A stretch of 64,000 bases of DNA from Corynebacterium zhongnanshanii (GTDB lineage: Bacteria; Actinomycetota; Actinomycetes; Mycobacteriales; Mycobacteriaceae). The notes beneath the pieces were generated by a model. The model was given only the letters and a program-made list of their open reading frames with translations, was not told the origin of the DNA and did not search any database. Shown one piece after another: positions 53,114 through 63,247 of this stretch. Position 1 is the stretch's first letter, and each line of letters opens with the position of its first letter. The stretch lies in NCBI RefSeq assembly GCF_014490575.1, contig NZ_CP061033.1, positions 682,001-746,000 on the forward strand. The letters run 5' to 3'. The translations under genes and the position numbers were made by a program.

Positions 53114-53572
53114 GCGTTTGAGTGTAGTCTGCAGGCCCTACAGACCGTAGTCTGTACGCACGTTTCTCGTGCTGTGGGTCGGCTCTCAGCCTGTTATATA
53201 ACGTCTGTAACGACCTTCTTTTGGGGGGTGTGACGCAGATCACATGAGAAGTTTTGAGAGTGAATGGGAAGTAATTCTCTCAGGTTTTGTTGTCGCTTTG
53301 TGTGGTCGGTTAGGGCAGTTCATGGGCCACTTCTTGGGTTTATGGATTGGGTACAGTCGAGTACTTTCCTGAGAAGGCTCGTTTGGTAACGCTTCGTGAT
53401 CTTGAGTCTCACACACTCGGATTTTGACAACGAATTGGACAACGTTGATAACGTTTCGTAATCTTTGGAAAGTCTTTGGCGCTCCCAATGAGCGTCGACG
53501 TTCCTGACTACGCACAGACGGTGCGTGGAGGGTTGACAGTACGCAAGCACACTCGAAAGGTTTTTCTTCCCC
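53114..53572. promoter_or_regulatory. Long divergent control region with GlxR site and nlpC promoter
   Basis: 459 bp without a gene. The left end carries the exonuclease -10 box. A perfect GlxR/CRP palindrome is at 53229-53244. Further right TTGACA (53424-53429) and TGATAA (53446-53451), 16 bp apart, form a good promoter for the NlpC/P60 gene and would give a leader of about 115 nt. The segment 53435-53456 has AACGTT repeated around GAT. The region is richer in A and T than the genes around it. Confidence 0.75.
53229..53244. promoter_or_regulatory. GlxR (CRP-type) binding site
   Basis: TGTGACGCAGATCACA has both TGTGA and TCACA half sites with the correct 6-bp spacing for the cAMP-responsive regulator GlxR of corynebacteria. 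It lies about 200 bp upstream of the proposed nlpC promoter and about 105 bp upstream of the exonuclease promoter. Confidence 0.8.
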
Positions 53573-54181
53573 ATGGGCAAGCACTCTGTAAAGGCGAATC
53601 GCACCGTACGTAACTCCGCAGTCATCGCTGCTGTGGGAGTCAGTGCGGCTGTGTTGGCGCCAGCCTCCGCGCAGGCCGCTCAAGCTGTACACACCCCGTC
53701 CGGCTTCACCTTCGACATTCCAGATGAGTTCGCCGCCCAGGCTCAGCCTCACCTGGCTCAGGCCGGCGTGCAGCTGAACGGTGTTGCTCAGCAGGCTGCT
53801 GTGTCTCCTCTGGCTGAGAAGATCGCTGCTCCTGTCGCTGGTAACCAGAAGGTTGCGGACTCCGCACTGTCGCAGGTGGGCGCTCCATACCAGTGGGGTG
53901 GAACCTCCCCAGCTGGCTTCGACTGCTCCGGTCTGGTCCAGTGGGCATTCGCACAGCACGGCAAGAAGATCCCACGCACCTCTTCCGCTCAGATCGCCGG
54001 CGGAAGCCCTGTGAGCCTGTCCAACATCCAGGTGGGTGACGTTGTGGGCTACTATGGCGGCAACTCCCACGTGGCCATCTACATCGGTGACGGCAAGGTT
54101 GTGCACGCCATCAACTCCGGCACCCCTGTGAAGGTGACCGACATGAACTACATGCCAGTTAACTCCGTGGTGCGTTTCTAG
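53573..54181 (+). CDS. Secreted NlpC/P60 peptidoglycan hydrolase
   Basis: A 202-residue exported protein. A signal peptide (1-35, ending ASAQA) precedes a short helical region and a C-terminal NlpC/P60 domain. The domain has the catalytic Cys in PAGFDCSGLVQWAF, the catalytic His in NSHVAIYIGDGKVVH, and the third polar site in HAINSG. It should cut the D-iGlu-DAP bond in wall peptides. C. glutamicum has two such genes in the same place after qcrB. GAAAGG lies upstream of the ATG. A second NlpC/P60 gene follows after a terminator, so they are probably transcribed separately. Confidence 0.94.
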   Translation: MGKHSVKANRTVRNSAVIAAVGVSAAVLAPASAQAAQAVHTPSGFTFDIPDEFAAQAQPHLAQAGVQLNGVAQQAAVSPLAEKIAAPVAGNQKVADSALSQVGAPYQWGGTSPAGFDCSGLVQWAFAQHGKKIPRTSSAQIAGGSPVSLSNIQVGDVVGYYGGNSHVAIYIGDGKVVHAINSGTPVKVTDMNYMPVNSVVRF

Positions 54182-54208
54182 GCTACGATATACCTATTCG
54201 GACATACC

Positions 54209-54238
54209 GGTCCCGTCTTGAGTAATCAAGGCGGGACC
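54209..54238 (+). terminator. Terminator between the two NlpC/P60 genes
   Basis: GGTCCCGTCTTGA pairs with TCAAGGCGGGACC (one G-T pair) around GTAA, 27 bp after the first gene. Confidence 0.88.
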
Positions 54239-54341
54239 ATTGGTGGTTACAGTGCTTTTCACTTCAGCCACTGTTGTCACTCCATTCACCTGTGCCTGTA
54301 CCCATAGGCCCCGAGCGTTATCAAGAAAGCGACACCACCTC

Positions 54342-55475
54342 GTGAAGTTGAATTCCGCCCTCCGCACCGCTGCGGTTGTCGTAGCCCTAGGAAGCTCCGC
54401 CACGGTCTTAACCATTCCCGCTGCGGGTGCTCAGGATGTGCCAGCGCACGCTCCCGCCACCCCGGGGGATCGCGCGGCTGAAATTCAAGCTTTGTTGGAT
54501 AAGCCCATCCCCACCGACGTGGATGCGCTGCTCAAGCACGTGGGCGAGGTCTCCCGCCTTGCCGGGGAAACCAACGATCAGGTGGAAGCGCTCAAGGTCG
54601 AGCTGGCTGAGTCCCAGAAGCGCATCGAGGAGGCCAACGCCCGCATCGACGAAGCGCAGCAGCGCAGCGACCAGCGGGTCGCTGAGCTGGAGGTGTCCAA
54701 GGGGCGCGTAGAAGATGTCTCCCGTGCTCTCTACAACGGTGGCACGGCGTCGGAGCTCTCGGCGATCTCTGGCTCCGCTGATCCCCGCGAGGCAGTGGAG
54801 AAGACCGCGTACCTGGAATCCATCGCCAACCACAACTCCTTCGCCATCAAGGCCGCGGAGGAGGATCTCAAGGGTATCGTGGATGCGCGCAATGATGCAG
54901 CCCTTGCCCGCGCGAAGGCTCAGGCGGAGCAGCGCCACGTGGCTCGCCAGCAGGCAGAGCTGGAGTCCCGCTCCGCGCAGCTGGAGGAGCTGAAGCGCAC
55001 CGTCATGAAGGCCGTGGACAACCTGAGCCCGGCTGACCGCGAACGCTGGGTCGCTCAAAACGGCCCCATCGACGTGAACGTGGACGAGTTCCTCTCCCGT
55101 CTGAAGGCTGGCGGCAGCCCCGCGGCCTCCGCGTACGCCCAGGGCGTGGTCGGCGCGGCACTGTCCAAGCTCGGTAGCCCCTACAGCTGGGGTGCTGCAG
55201 GCCCAGACGCGTTCGACTGCTCCGGCCTGATGTACTGGTCCTACCAGCAGCAAGGCAAGACCATCCCTCGCACGTCCCAGGCGCAGCTGAACGGTGGCCA
55301 GTCCGTAAGTCGTGACTCCATCCAGCCTGGCGACATCGTGGCCTACTACCCAGGCGCTACCCACGTGGGCATGTACATCGGCGATGGCAAGATCGTCCAC
55401 GCGTCGGACTACGGAATCCCTGTCCAGGTTGTTCCGCTGGATTCCATGCCGATCGTGGGTATTTCCCGCTACTAG
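54342..55475 (+). CDS. Secreted coiled-coil NlpC/P60 endopeptidase (RipA/RipC-like)
   Basis: A 377-residue exported hydrolase. A signal peptide (1-30, ending AAGAQ) is followed by a long coiled coil (about 45-215: VEALKVELAESQKRIEEANARIDEAQQ and similar) and a C-terminal NlpC/P60 domain with FDCSGLMYWSY, THVGMYIGDGKIVHA and HASDYG. The coiled coil is typical of actinobacterial septal hydrolases activated by FtsEX or other partners. I chose the GTG at 54342, because the signal peptide starts properly there (VKLNSALRTAAVVV). The frame is open to 54240, but that extension has no signal character. No clear ribosome site is seen. pimB' follows 16 bp later. Confidence 0.92.
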   Translation: MKLNSALRTAAVVVALGSSATVLTIPAAGAQDVPAHAPATPGDRAAEIQALLDKPIPTDVDALLKHVGEVSRLAGETNDQVEALKVELAESQKRIEEANARIDEAQQRSDQRVAELEVSKGRVEDVSRALYNGGTASELSAISGSADPREAVEKTAYLESIANHNSFAIKAAEEDLKGIVDARNDAALARAKAQAEQRHVARQQAELESRSAQLEELKRTVMKAVDNLSPADRERWVAQNGPIDVNVDEFLSRLKAGGSPAASAYAQGVVGAALSKLGSPYSWGAAGPDAFDCSGLMYWSYQQQGKTIPRTSQAQLNGGQSVSRDSIQPGDIVAYYPGATHVGMYIGDGKIVHASDYGIPVQVVPLDSMPIVGISRY

Positions 55476-55491
55476 GCTGCCCTGTTCCTCT

Positions 55492-56709
55492 ATGCCCGCC
55501 AGCCATCCCCGCGTCCTGGTTGTCACCAACGATTTCCCGCCGACCGTCGGTGGGATCCAGAGCTACCTGCGTGACTATGTGGCGACGTTGGATCCCTCTC
55601 GCGTGGTCGTGTTTGCCTCCACGCAGGACGGGGATGCCGCCACGATATTCGACGCCGAGCGCGCATACACCGTGGTGCGGTGGCCACGGACAGTGATGCT
55701 TCCAACACCCGCCGTGGCCCGCCGGATGGCGCAGCTCATTCGCGAACACGACATTCACACCGTGTGGTTCGGCGCGGCAGCTCCGCTGGCGGCGTTGGCA
55801 CCCCAGGCGCGGCGCGCAGGCGCTCGCCGCATCATCGCCTCCACCCACGGGCACGAGGTCGGCTGGTCCATGCTGCCGGGCGCCCGGCAGGTTTTGCGCT
55901 ATATCGGGCGCCACGTGGACACGCTCACCTATGTCTCTCGCTATGCCCGGAACCGCTTCGCCGGAGCCTTTGGGCCTGACGTGGGCTGGGAGCCCATGCC
56001 CGGCGGGGTGGACACCACGGTGTTCCGGCCGCAACCGGAGCTGTCGGCACAGCTACGCCGCCGCCACGGGCTGGAGGATGCCTCGGTGATCGTGGCCGTA
56101 TCCAGGCTGGTGCCTCGAAAAGGGCAGGACACGCTGATCAAGGCACTGCCTACAATTCTGAAGCGCGTGCCCAACGCGCATCTGCTGCTGGTGGGGCCGG
56201 GGGACTATCGCTCGGCGCTGCGCCGTCTGGCCGTGGCGCTGGGCGTCGAGGATCATGTGACGATGACAGGCCCGGTCGATTTCGCAGAATTGGCCGGGTA
56301 CTACGGCGCGGGGGATGTTTTTGCCCTGCCCGTGCGCACGCAGCTGGGGGGCCTGAGCGTGGAGGGGCTCGGCATCGTGTTCCTGGAGGCTCAGGCCTGC
56401 GGGGTGGCTACGGTGGCAGGCAATGGCGGAGGAGCCCCGGAGACCGTGATCGACGGATCGACCGGGCTGGTTGTGGACGGTCGCAGCCCTGAGCGTGTGG
56501 CTGACACACTGGCCGACCTGCTGAACAACCCTGAGATGCGGCATCAACTAGCTGACCGTGGCGTGACGGCGGTGAACCACGCGTGGACGTGGGACGCGCT
56601 GGGGGCTCAGCTTCGCGCGGTGATCGCCGGGGACGGAGGCATCCCGCCGCGGCACAGCTGGAATGCAGCGGGCGACACGCTCGGTTCGGCACCTGTGACA
56701 CGCGACTGA
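55492..56709 (+). CDS. pimB: Phosphatidylinositol mannoside alpha-mannosyltransferase PimB'
   Basis: A 405-residue GT-B fold enzyme of family GT4. The N-terminal domain has VLVVTNDFPPTVGGIQSYLRD with the Gly-rich acceptor loop; the C-terminal domain has AVSRLVPRKGQDTLIKALP and EGLGIVFLEAQACGVATVAG, the E-x7-E nucleotide-sugar motif. C. glutamicum PimB', at the same place after the NlpC genes, adds the second mannose from GDP-mannose to phosphatidylinositol monomannoside on the cytoplasmic side. The ATG at 55492 follows the hydrolase gene by 16 bp. The reading frame extends upstream only as a shadow. Confidence 0.93.
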   Translation: MPASHPRVLVVTNDFPPTVGGIQSYLRDYVATLDPSRVVVFASTQDGDAATIFDAERAYTVVRWPRTVMLPTPAVARRMAQLIREHDIHTVWFGAAAPLAALAPQARRAGARRIIASTHGHEVGWSMLPGARQVLRYIGRHVDTLTYVSRYARNRFAGAFGPDVGWEPMPGGVDTTVFRPQPELSAQLRRRHGLEDASVIVAVSRLVPRKGQDTLIKALPTILKRVPNAHLLLVGPGDYRSALRRLAVALGVEDHVTMTGPVDFAELAGYYGAGDVFALPVRTQLGGLSVEGLGIVFLEAQACGVATVAGNGGGAPETVIDGSTGLVVDGRSPERVADTLADLLNNPEMRHQLADRGVTAVNHAWTWDALGAQLRAVIAGDGGIPPRHSWNAAGDTLGSAPVTRD

Positions 56710-56788
56710 TAGGATCGTTTGGTTACCCGCCGACGGACCTGTAACGCAGGGCAGGCCGCGGGGGAGAAGCGAGTAGTGATCGAAGGTA

Positions 56789-57790
56789 ATGATCGAGGGT
56801 CATGTGACGGACGAACTGACAATCGGCGTGGATATCGGAGGAACGAACTTCCGCGCCGCTGTGGTAGACGCCGAGGGAACGATCCTCGATACTGAGCAGC
56901 TGCCCACGCCGTCGAGCGTGTCCGCGCTGGAAGAGGCCCTCGAGTTGGCGATCGCGGAGCTTCGTGGGCGCCACCCGTCTGTGGTGTCGGTGGGCCTGGC
57001 TGTCGCTGGTTTCATCGACGAAACTCGCACGCGCGTGCGCTTCGCGCCGCACCTGCCGTGGCGCCATCAGGAGATCGTTCAGCGCCTCAGCACCCGTCTC
57101 GGTCTTCCTGTGGTGTTGGAGCACGACGCCAACTCCGCGGCCATCGGGGAGCACGCCTTCGGTGCGGCACAAGGGGTGGATAATTGGGTTCTGTTCGCGC
57201 TCGGGACGGGCATTGGCGGTGCCGTGATGATCAACGGACGGATCTACCGGGGCGCGTTTGGCACGGCTCCAGAGTTCGGCCACTTGACGGTGATGCCAAA
57301 AGGGCGAGCATGTCCCTGCGGCAAGCGCGGATGCCTGGAGCGTTATTGCTCCGGGTCGGCCCTGGCGCTGGCGGCGCAGGACCTCATGGCCACGCGGCGC
57401 TACTCCGCGTCCCGACTGGTGGACGCCTATGCGAATAAGGCCGAGGAGCTCACCGGACGGGTCATCGTGGATGCCGCACGGCACGGCGACGCCCTGGCGC
57501 AAGAGGCCGTGGACGAGGTGGCCACGTGGCTGGGACAGGGCTTGGGCCTGGTGCAAGACATCTTCGATCCCGAGCTGATCGTGATCGGTGGGGGACTGAG
57601 CACGGAGGCTGACCTGTTCATGGACACGGCGAAATCGGAGTTGGGGAGCAGCATTGTGGGTTCGGGCTACCGGCCCGTATCGCGCGTGGCAGCGGCACAG
57701 CTGGGGGGTGATGCGGGTATGATAGGCGTAGCTTTATTGGCCCGCCAGGAGGCTGGCGAGCGTACACATCGGCGTCACGAGGGAACATAA
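56789..57790 (+). CDS. glk: ROK-family glucokinase
   Basis: A 333-residue sugar kinase. The ATP-binding DIGGTNFRAAVVD motif is at the N-terminus. The ROK signature and zinc site are present: LEHDANSAAIGEHAFG (catalytic Asp), GTGIGGAVMINGRIYRGAFGTAPEFGHL, and CPCGKRGCLERYCSG with the zinc cysteines. It phosphorylates glucose with ATP; polyphosphate use is less likely because the PPGK-specific motifs are not seen. Two starts compete: ATG at 56789 with GAAGG and GTG at 56804 with GAGGG, both with short spacing. plsC follows 9 bp later. Confidence 0.93.
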   Translation: MIEGHVTDELTIGVDIGGTNFRAAVVDAEGTILDTEQLPTPSSVSALEEALELAIAELRGRHPSVVSVGLAVAGFIDETRTRVRFAPHLPWRHQEIVQRLSTRLGLPVVLEHDANSAAIGEHAFGAAQGVDNWVLFALGTGIGGAVMINGRIYRGAFGTAPEFGHLTVMPKGRACPCGKRGCLERYCSGSALALAAQDLMATRRYSASRLVDAYANKAEELTGRVIVDAARHGDALAQEAVDEVATWLGQGLGLVQDIFDPELIVIGGGLSTEADLFMDTAKSELGSSIVGSGYRPVSRVAAAQLGGDAGMIGVALLARQEAGERTHRRHEGT

Positions 57791-57799
57791 CAAAGAACA

Positions 57800-58528
57800 A
57801 TGCAGAATCGAACGTATTGGTGGCTGAAGCATGTTTTCATTGGTCCTTTCCTGCATGTTTGGAATAGGCCATTTGCCCGAGGAATGGACAAGATCCCCTC
57901 GGACGGTCCGGCGATCCTCGCTTCCAATCACCTGGCGGTGATGGACAGCTTTTACCTGCCGTTGATGTCCCCCCGCCAGCTGACCTTCCTGGCAAAGAAG
58001 GAATACTTCACCACCCCTGGATTCGTGGGAGGTATCCAGAAGTGGTTCTTCAGCTCCGTGGGACAGGTTCCCATTGACCGCTCCGATAAGGACTCCCAGG
58101 ATGCCGCCATGGCTACGGCCCTGGAGGTCCTCAAGAAGGGTGACCCGCTGGGCATGTACCCCGAAGGCACTCGCTCCCCGGACGGTCGCCTATACCGCGG
58201 AAAGACGGGCCTGGCCCGCATCGCGCTGCAGACCGGCGTGCCGGTCTACCCCGTGGCCATGATCAACACCCACAAGGTCAACCCCATCGGCAGCTGGATT
58301 CCGCGTCCATTGCGTTGCGGGATGATCGTGGGAGATCCCATCGACCCTGCCGACTTCGCTGACCAGGGCGATGAATACGCCCAGGCCCGAGCGCTGACAG
58401 ACCGCATCATGGAGGAGCTCGCCGCACTGTCCGGCCAGGAGTACGTGGCGGACTTTTATGCGGCGGACGTGAAGAAGAGCCTGGAAGCCGGACACGGCTA
58501 CCCAGCGGGGTCCGAACCGCGGCGTTAG
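57800..58528 (+). CDS. plsC: 1-acyl-sn-glycerol-3-phosphate acyltransferase
   Basis: A 242-residue membrane-associated acyltransferase that makes phosphatidic acid. Block I is SNHLAVMDSFYLP (NHx4D), block II is GQVPIDRSD, block III is YPEGTRSPDGRLYRGKTG and block IV is VPVYPVAMINT. It starts 9 bp after glk and its stop is 5 bp before the exoribonuclease gene, so it is in the middle of an operon. In C. glutamicum plsC lies at the same position after glk. Confidence 0.95.
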   Translation: MQNRTYWWLKHVFIGPFLHVWNRPFARGMDKIPSDGPAILASNHLAVMDSFYLPLMSPRQLTFLAKKEYFTTPGFVGGIQKWFFSSVGQVPIDRSDKDSQDAAMATALEVLKKGDPLGMYPEGTRSPDGRLYRGKTGLARIALQTGVPVYPVAMINTHKVNPIGSWIPRPLRCGMIVGDPIDPADFADQGDEYAQARALTDRIMEELAALSGQEYVADFYAADVKKSLEAGHGYPAGSEPRR

Positions 58529-58533
58529 GCATC

Positions 58534-59055
58534 ATGAAATACTTTTACGACACTGAATTCATCGAAGACGGCACCATCATCGACCTCGTATCCATCGGCG
58601 TGGTCTGCGAGGACGGTCGCGAGTTCTACGCCATCTCCACCGAATTCGATGAAACACGTGCCAACCCCTGGGTGAAAAAACACGTCCTGCCCCAACTGCC
58701 GCCGCGCAGCAACCCCGCATGGATGGACCGGGCAACCTTGAAGGCGCAACTGTTTGAGTTTCTGGTGCCTCACCATGCCGAAGGCCGGCGCCTCCACGCG
58801 AACGAACGGCCTGAGTTGTGGGCATGGGTGGGTGCCTACGATCACGTGGCCCTTGCCCAACTTTGGGGCGACATGACAGGCCTGCCCCAGGAGCTCCCGC
58901 GCTTTACCCGAGAGCTGAAACAGCTCTGGGAAATGGCCGGGTCGCCCACGCTGCCAGAGCCCCCGACGAACGCTCACGACGCCCTGGCCGACGCACGTTT
59001 CAACGTGGTGAAATATCGTGCGTGTATGGAAAGCTGGCGTCGTAAAAAAGGATAA
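58534..59055 (+). CDS. 3'-5' exoribonuclease, Rv2179c type (polyadenylate-specific AS family)
   Basis: A 173-residue DEDDh RNase. The motifs are MKYFYDTEFIEDGTIIDLVSIG (DxE), AWVGAYDHVALAQLWG (Asp) and NAHDALADARFN (His and Asp). The mycobacterial homologue Rv2179c lies beside the aroG gene and degrades 3' overhangs of RNA; the same order occurs here. The start is 5 bp after plsC. The C-terminus is basic (WRRKKG). The natural RNA substrate is unknown. Confidence 0.93.
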   Translation: MKYFYDTEFIEDGTIIDLVSIGVVCEDGREFYAISTEFDETRANPWVKKHVLPQLPPRSNPAWMDRATLKAQLFEFLVPHHAEGRRLHANERPELWAWVGAYDHVALAQLWGDMTGLPQELPRFTRELKQLWEMAGSPTLPEPPTNAHDALADARFNVVKYRACMESWRRKKG

Positions 59056-60534
<1,479 letters not shown>

Positions 60535-60569
60535 CGATAGTTGACCGGCGAGCGGAAGCCGGCCGCTGG

Positions 60570-62738
60570 CTACAGCGTCTTGATCGTGACCGTAGCCCCC
60601 TTGGACGTCTTCGACATCGGACCAGGGGACTGCGAGTAGACAATGCCACTCTTCTTGCCGTCGATGTCTACCTTGAAGCCCTGTTCCTTGAGCTTCTTCT
60701 TGGCGTACTCACCGGTCATGCCCAGCACGAAGGGGACGGTGGCTTCGCCGGATACGTAGACGGTGACCTTGTCACCCTTGCTCAGCCGGGTTCCTGCTGG
60801 TGGGTCGGTGCGGATCACGTGACCGGGTTCCACCGAGCCACCTTCTTCTTCCTTCACCTTGTCCACCTTTAGTCCGGCGTCCTGGATCGCGGCGGATGCG
60901 GAGGATTCCGATTCGCCTGCCACATCAGGAACCTCGATGGGCTGCGGACCCTTGCTGACATGCACCGTCACGGAGGACTGAGTTTTCACAGCCGTACCGG
61001 GGGAGGGTTCCACGCGGACGATGCTGCCCGACGGGACCGAATCCGAGTATTCATCGTCGCCCGTGGCCCCGTTGAGGGTGAGCCGGTTGAGCCGTGAGAT
61101 ATACGACGCCGCAGTCTCTTCTTCGTTCAGCTCCGGCACAATGGGCTGGCCGAGAGACACCAGCATCACCACATCGCTGCCCTGAAGGACGCGATGGCCA
61201 AACGGCGGCTCGGTTTTGATGACGGCGCCGAGGGGGACATCATCCGAATACTGTTCGGTGACGGTGGTGTGGAAGCCCTCTTGCTCCAGGGAAGAGGTGG
61301 CGGCCACCCGGTCCATCCCCAACACGGAGGGCACTTCGCCGTAGCGTCCGCTGGTGAGCCACCAGGCGCCGAGGGCCATGCTGACCACCAGCGCGATGAC
61401 CACGAGCAGCCACACGACCGTGCGGGCGGTCGAGCGATTCGTGAGCGGGCGCGAGGCGGGTGCATTGGCAGGCCGTGGAGACGGAGGCACCGGGGCCTGC
61501 GCGGGCACGGGCTGGTGCGGCTGCGCCAGTGGGGCAGGGGAGGCCGCGGGAGCCGCGGCTGTGTCCTGCTGAGGCGTGGGTGCGACCCATTGGCGCGTTT
61601 CGTAGCGTTCGTAGGGGTCTCCGGCGGGCGGATCCTGGGCGTCGTCTGAGTCCGGCTCTTGATCCTCGGAGGGGATGGTCAACGTGCGTGTGGCCATGGA
61701 CGCGTCATCCCAGGACTTGCGTTCACCGAAGTCTGCGCGGGAGAGCGCTTCGGCCACCCTGGAATGCCGCGGCACGGGAACCTTAAACGGTGGGATCTCC
61801 AGTTCTTCTGCAACCTCCAGGAGATCCTCTAAGAACTCCTGGCCATCCACATAGCGCTGCTCTGGATCCTGGTGGCAGGCCGTGGCAACAATGTCGTCGA
61901 ATTCCTGCGGAATGCCTTCTGCCAGGGTGGAGGGCAGCGGGACGTCGTTGTGGAGACGTGCCGTGGCGGTATCAATAGGGTTGGTGCCATTAAAGGGGGT
62001 TGTGCCCGTCATGAGCTCGAACATCAACACGCCGGCCGAATAGACATCGGATGCCTGCGTGAGGTGCTTGCCCTGTACCTGCTCAGGGGAGAGGTACGCG
62101 GCCGTTCCGATGACCTGCCCGTGGGACGTGTCCGTGGATGTGCCAATGGCGCGGACTAGGCCGAAGTCGGCGAGCTTCACATCGTGATCCTCGCCGATGA
62201 GGACGTTGTCCGGCTTGAGGTCGCGGTGGATCATTCCCGTGGAATGGGCCACCGCGAGTGCCGTGAGGACCGGTTTCATCACAGCCACTACCGCGTGCGG
62301 TGGCATGGGGCCGCGCTCCCGGAGCAGCTCGCGCAGCGATCCGCCTTGGACCAGCTCCATGACCAGGAACACCAATTCCTCCGCAGAGTCATCAGAGTTC
62401 TCCGCGGAATGCGCTCCGCGACGCTCCTCGATGAGCGTGGTGTCCACGCCTTGGTCGAACACATTCACCAAGGACGGGTGGGACAAGCGCGCCACGGCGC
62501 GTGCTTCGCGTTCGAAGCGGGTCCGGAAGGTGGTGTCATGAGCCAGCGCACTGTCCATGACCTTGACGGCAACCTCGCGGTCTAGGCGTGTATCGATAGC
62601 CGCATACACGGTGGACATGCCGCCTTGTGCGATAGCAGTGGCAATACGGTAACGGCCGTCCAAGAGATCGCCGGGGTACAGGGTAGACACGAGGTGAGTC
62701 GCCGATCCTTTCTCGCTTTGTGCGCTTCCTGGGGACAT
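60570..62738 (-). CDS. pknL: Serine/threonine protein kinase PknL with PASTA domains
   Basis: A 722-residue membrane kinase. The kinase domain (about 27-295) has IAQGGMSTVYAA (glycine loop), VAVKVM (Lys), HRDLKPDNVLI, KLADFGLVRAI and an activation loop with GTAAYLSPEQ. A Pro/Ala/Gln-rich juxtamembrane region (350-440) precedes one helix (VVWLLVVIALVVSMALGAWWL). Four PASTA repeats follow outside (starting EVPSVLG, PIVPEL, IEVPDVAG and TVPFVLG). C. glutamicum PknL also has PASTA repeats, while the M. tuberculosis enzyme lacks them. The start may instead be the GTG at 62690 (VSTLYPGDLLDGRYRI); spacing does not decide. It is divergent from the DNA-binding gene, its known substrate in mycobacteria. 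Confidence 0.94.
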   Translation of the reverse strand: MSPGSAQSEKGSATHLVSTLYPGDLLDGRYRIATAIAQGGMSTVYAAIDTRLDREVAVKVMDSALAHDTTFRTRFEREARAVARLSHPSLVNVFDQGVDTTLIEERRGAHSAENSDDSAEELVFLVMELVQGGSLRELLRERGPMPPHAVVAVMKPVLTALAVAHSTGMIHRDLKPDNVLIGEDHDVKLADFGLVRAIGTSTDTSHGQVIGTAAYLSPEQVQGKHLTQASDVYSAGVLMFELMTGTTPFNGTNPIDTATARLHNDVPLPSTLAEGIPQEFDDIVATACHQDPEQRYVDGQEFLEDLLEVAEELEIPPFKVPVPRHSRVAEALSRADFGERKSWDDASMATRTLTIPSEDQEPDSDDAQDPPAGDPYERYETRQWVAPTPQQDTAAAPAASPAPLAQPHQPVPAQAPVPPSPRPANAPASRPLTNRSTARTVVWLLVVIALVVSMALGAWWLTSGRYGEVPSVLGMDRVAATSSLEQEGFHTTVTEQYSDDVPLGAVIKTEPPFGHRVLQGSDVVMLVSLGQPIVPELNEEETAASYISRLNRLTLNGATGDDEYSDSVPSGSIVRVEPSPGTAVKTQSSVTVHVSKGPQPIEVPDVAGESESSASAAIQDAGLKVDKVKEEEGGSVEPGHVIRTDPPAGTRLSKGDKVTVYVSGEATVPFVLGMTGEYAKKKLKEQGFKVDIDGKKSGIVYSQSPGPMSKTSKGATVTIKTL

Positions 62739-62791
62739 TCCTGGGGACAGGGGTGATGAATATCAAGGATACATGCACTAATGTGACAGCC

Positions 62792-63247
62792 GTGAACAAT
62801 GAAACTGACTCAAACCCAACCGCTAGCTCGGCAGCTGAGGCTCCTCGGGCGTCCGTCGCACCGGTCGAAGGCTCGAACGTGGTGGTCTCCACCGCGGCCG
62901 TGGGCGGCATCCCCGAAGGCACGCGTCTGCTGGCGTTGCCGGACGCCGCGGAGAAGGCCGGCATTGTCGTCACCCGCCTGTTCGACATGCTGCGCAACAA
63001 GCAACTGATTGCCGTGCGTATCCAGGATGTCCGCTACATTCCTGAAGCCTTTTTCAACGAATCTGGTGAGGTCAACAAGTTCGTACCCGGCGCCATCGCC
63101 TTGCTCTCCGATGGTGGGTACAACAATCAGGAAATCCTGGATTACCTCTTTACCGACGACGACTCGCTTCCCGGTCGCCCAGTGGACGCCCTGCACGGCC
63201 ACCTTGCCCGCGAAGTGATGCGCCGCGCTCAGGCCATGGCTTTGTAA
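62792..63247 (+). CDS. Rv2175c-type winged-helix DNA-binding protein
   Basis: A 151-residue protein. The N-terminal 40 residues are Ser/Thr/Ala-rich and disordered-looking. The rest has a helix-turn-helix (LLALPDAAEKAGIVVTRLFDMLRNKQLIAVRIQDVRYIPEAFF) and a C-terminal region with VPGAIALLSDGGYNNQEILDYLFTDDDSLPGRPVDALHG. The mycobacterial homologue Rv2175c binds DNA and is phosphorylated by PknL at an N-terminal Thr, which reduces binding; several Thr/Ser residues here could serve. The GTG follows TAATGT (62779-62784) by 7 nt, so the mRNA may be leaderless. The last 98 bp overlap the convergent mptA reading frame. Confidence 0.88.
   Translation: MNNETDSNPTASSAAEAPRASVAPVEGSNVVVSTAAVGGIPEGTRLLALPDAAEKAGIVVTRLFDMLRNKQLIAVRIQDVRYIPEAFFNESGEVNKFVPGAIALLSDGGYNNQEILDYLFTDDDSLPGRPVDALHGHLAREVMRRAQAMAL

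Noticed and set aside
53250..53572. Possible c-di-AMP (ydaO-type) riboswitch in the NlpC/P60 leader
   Set aside because: Such riboswitches occur before wall hydrolase genes in actinobacteria, but the conserved GGGGACCC-type core and the GGGGUGAAUC segment are not present.
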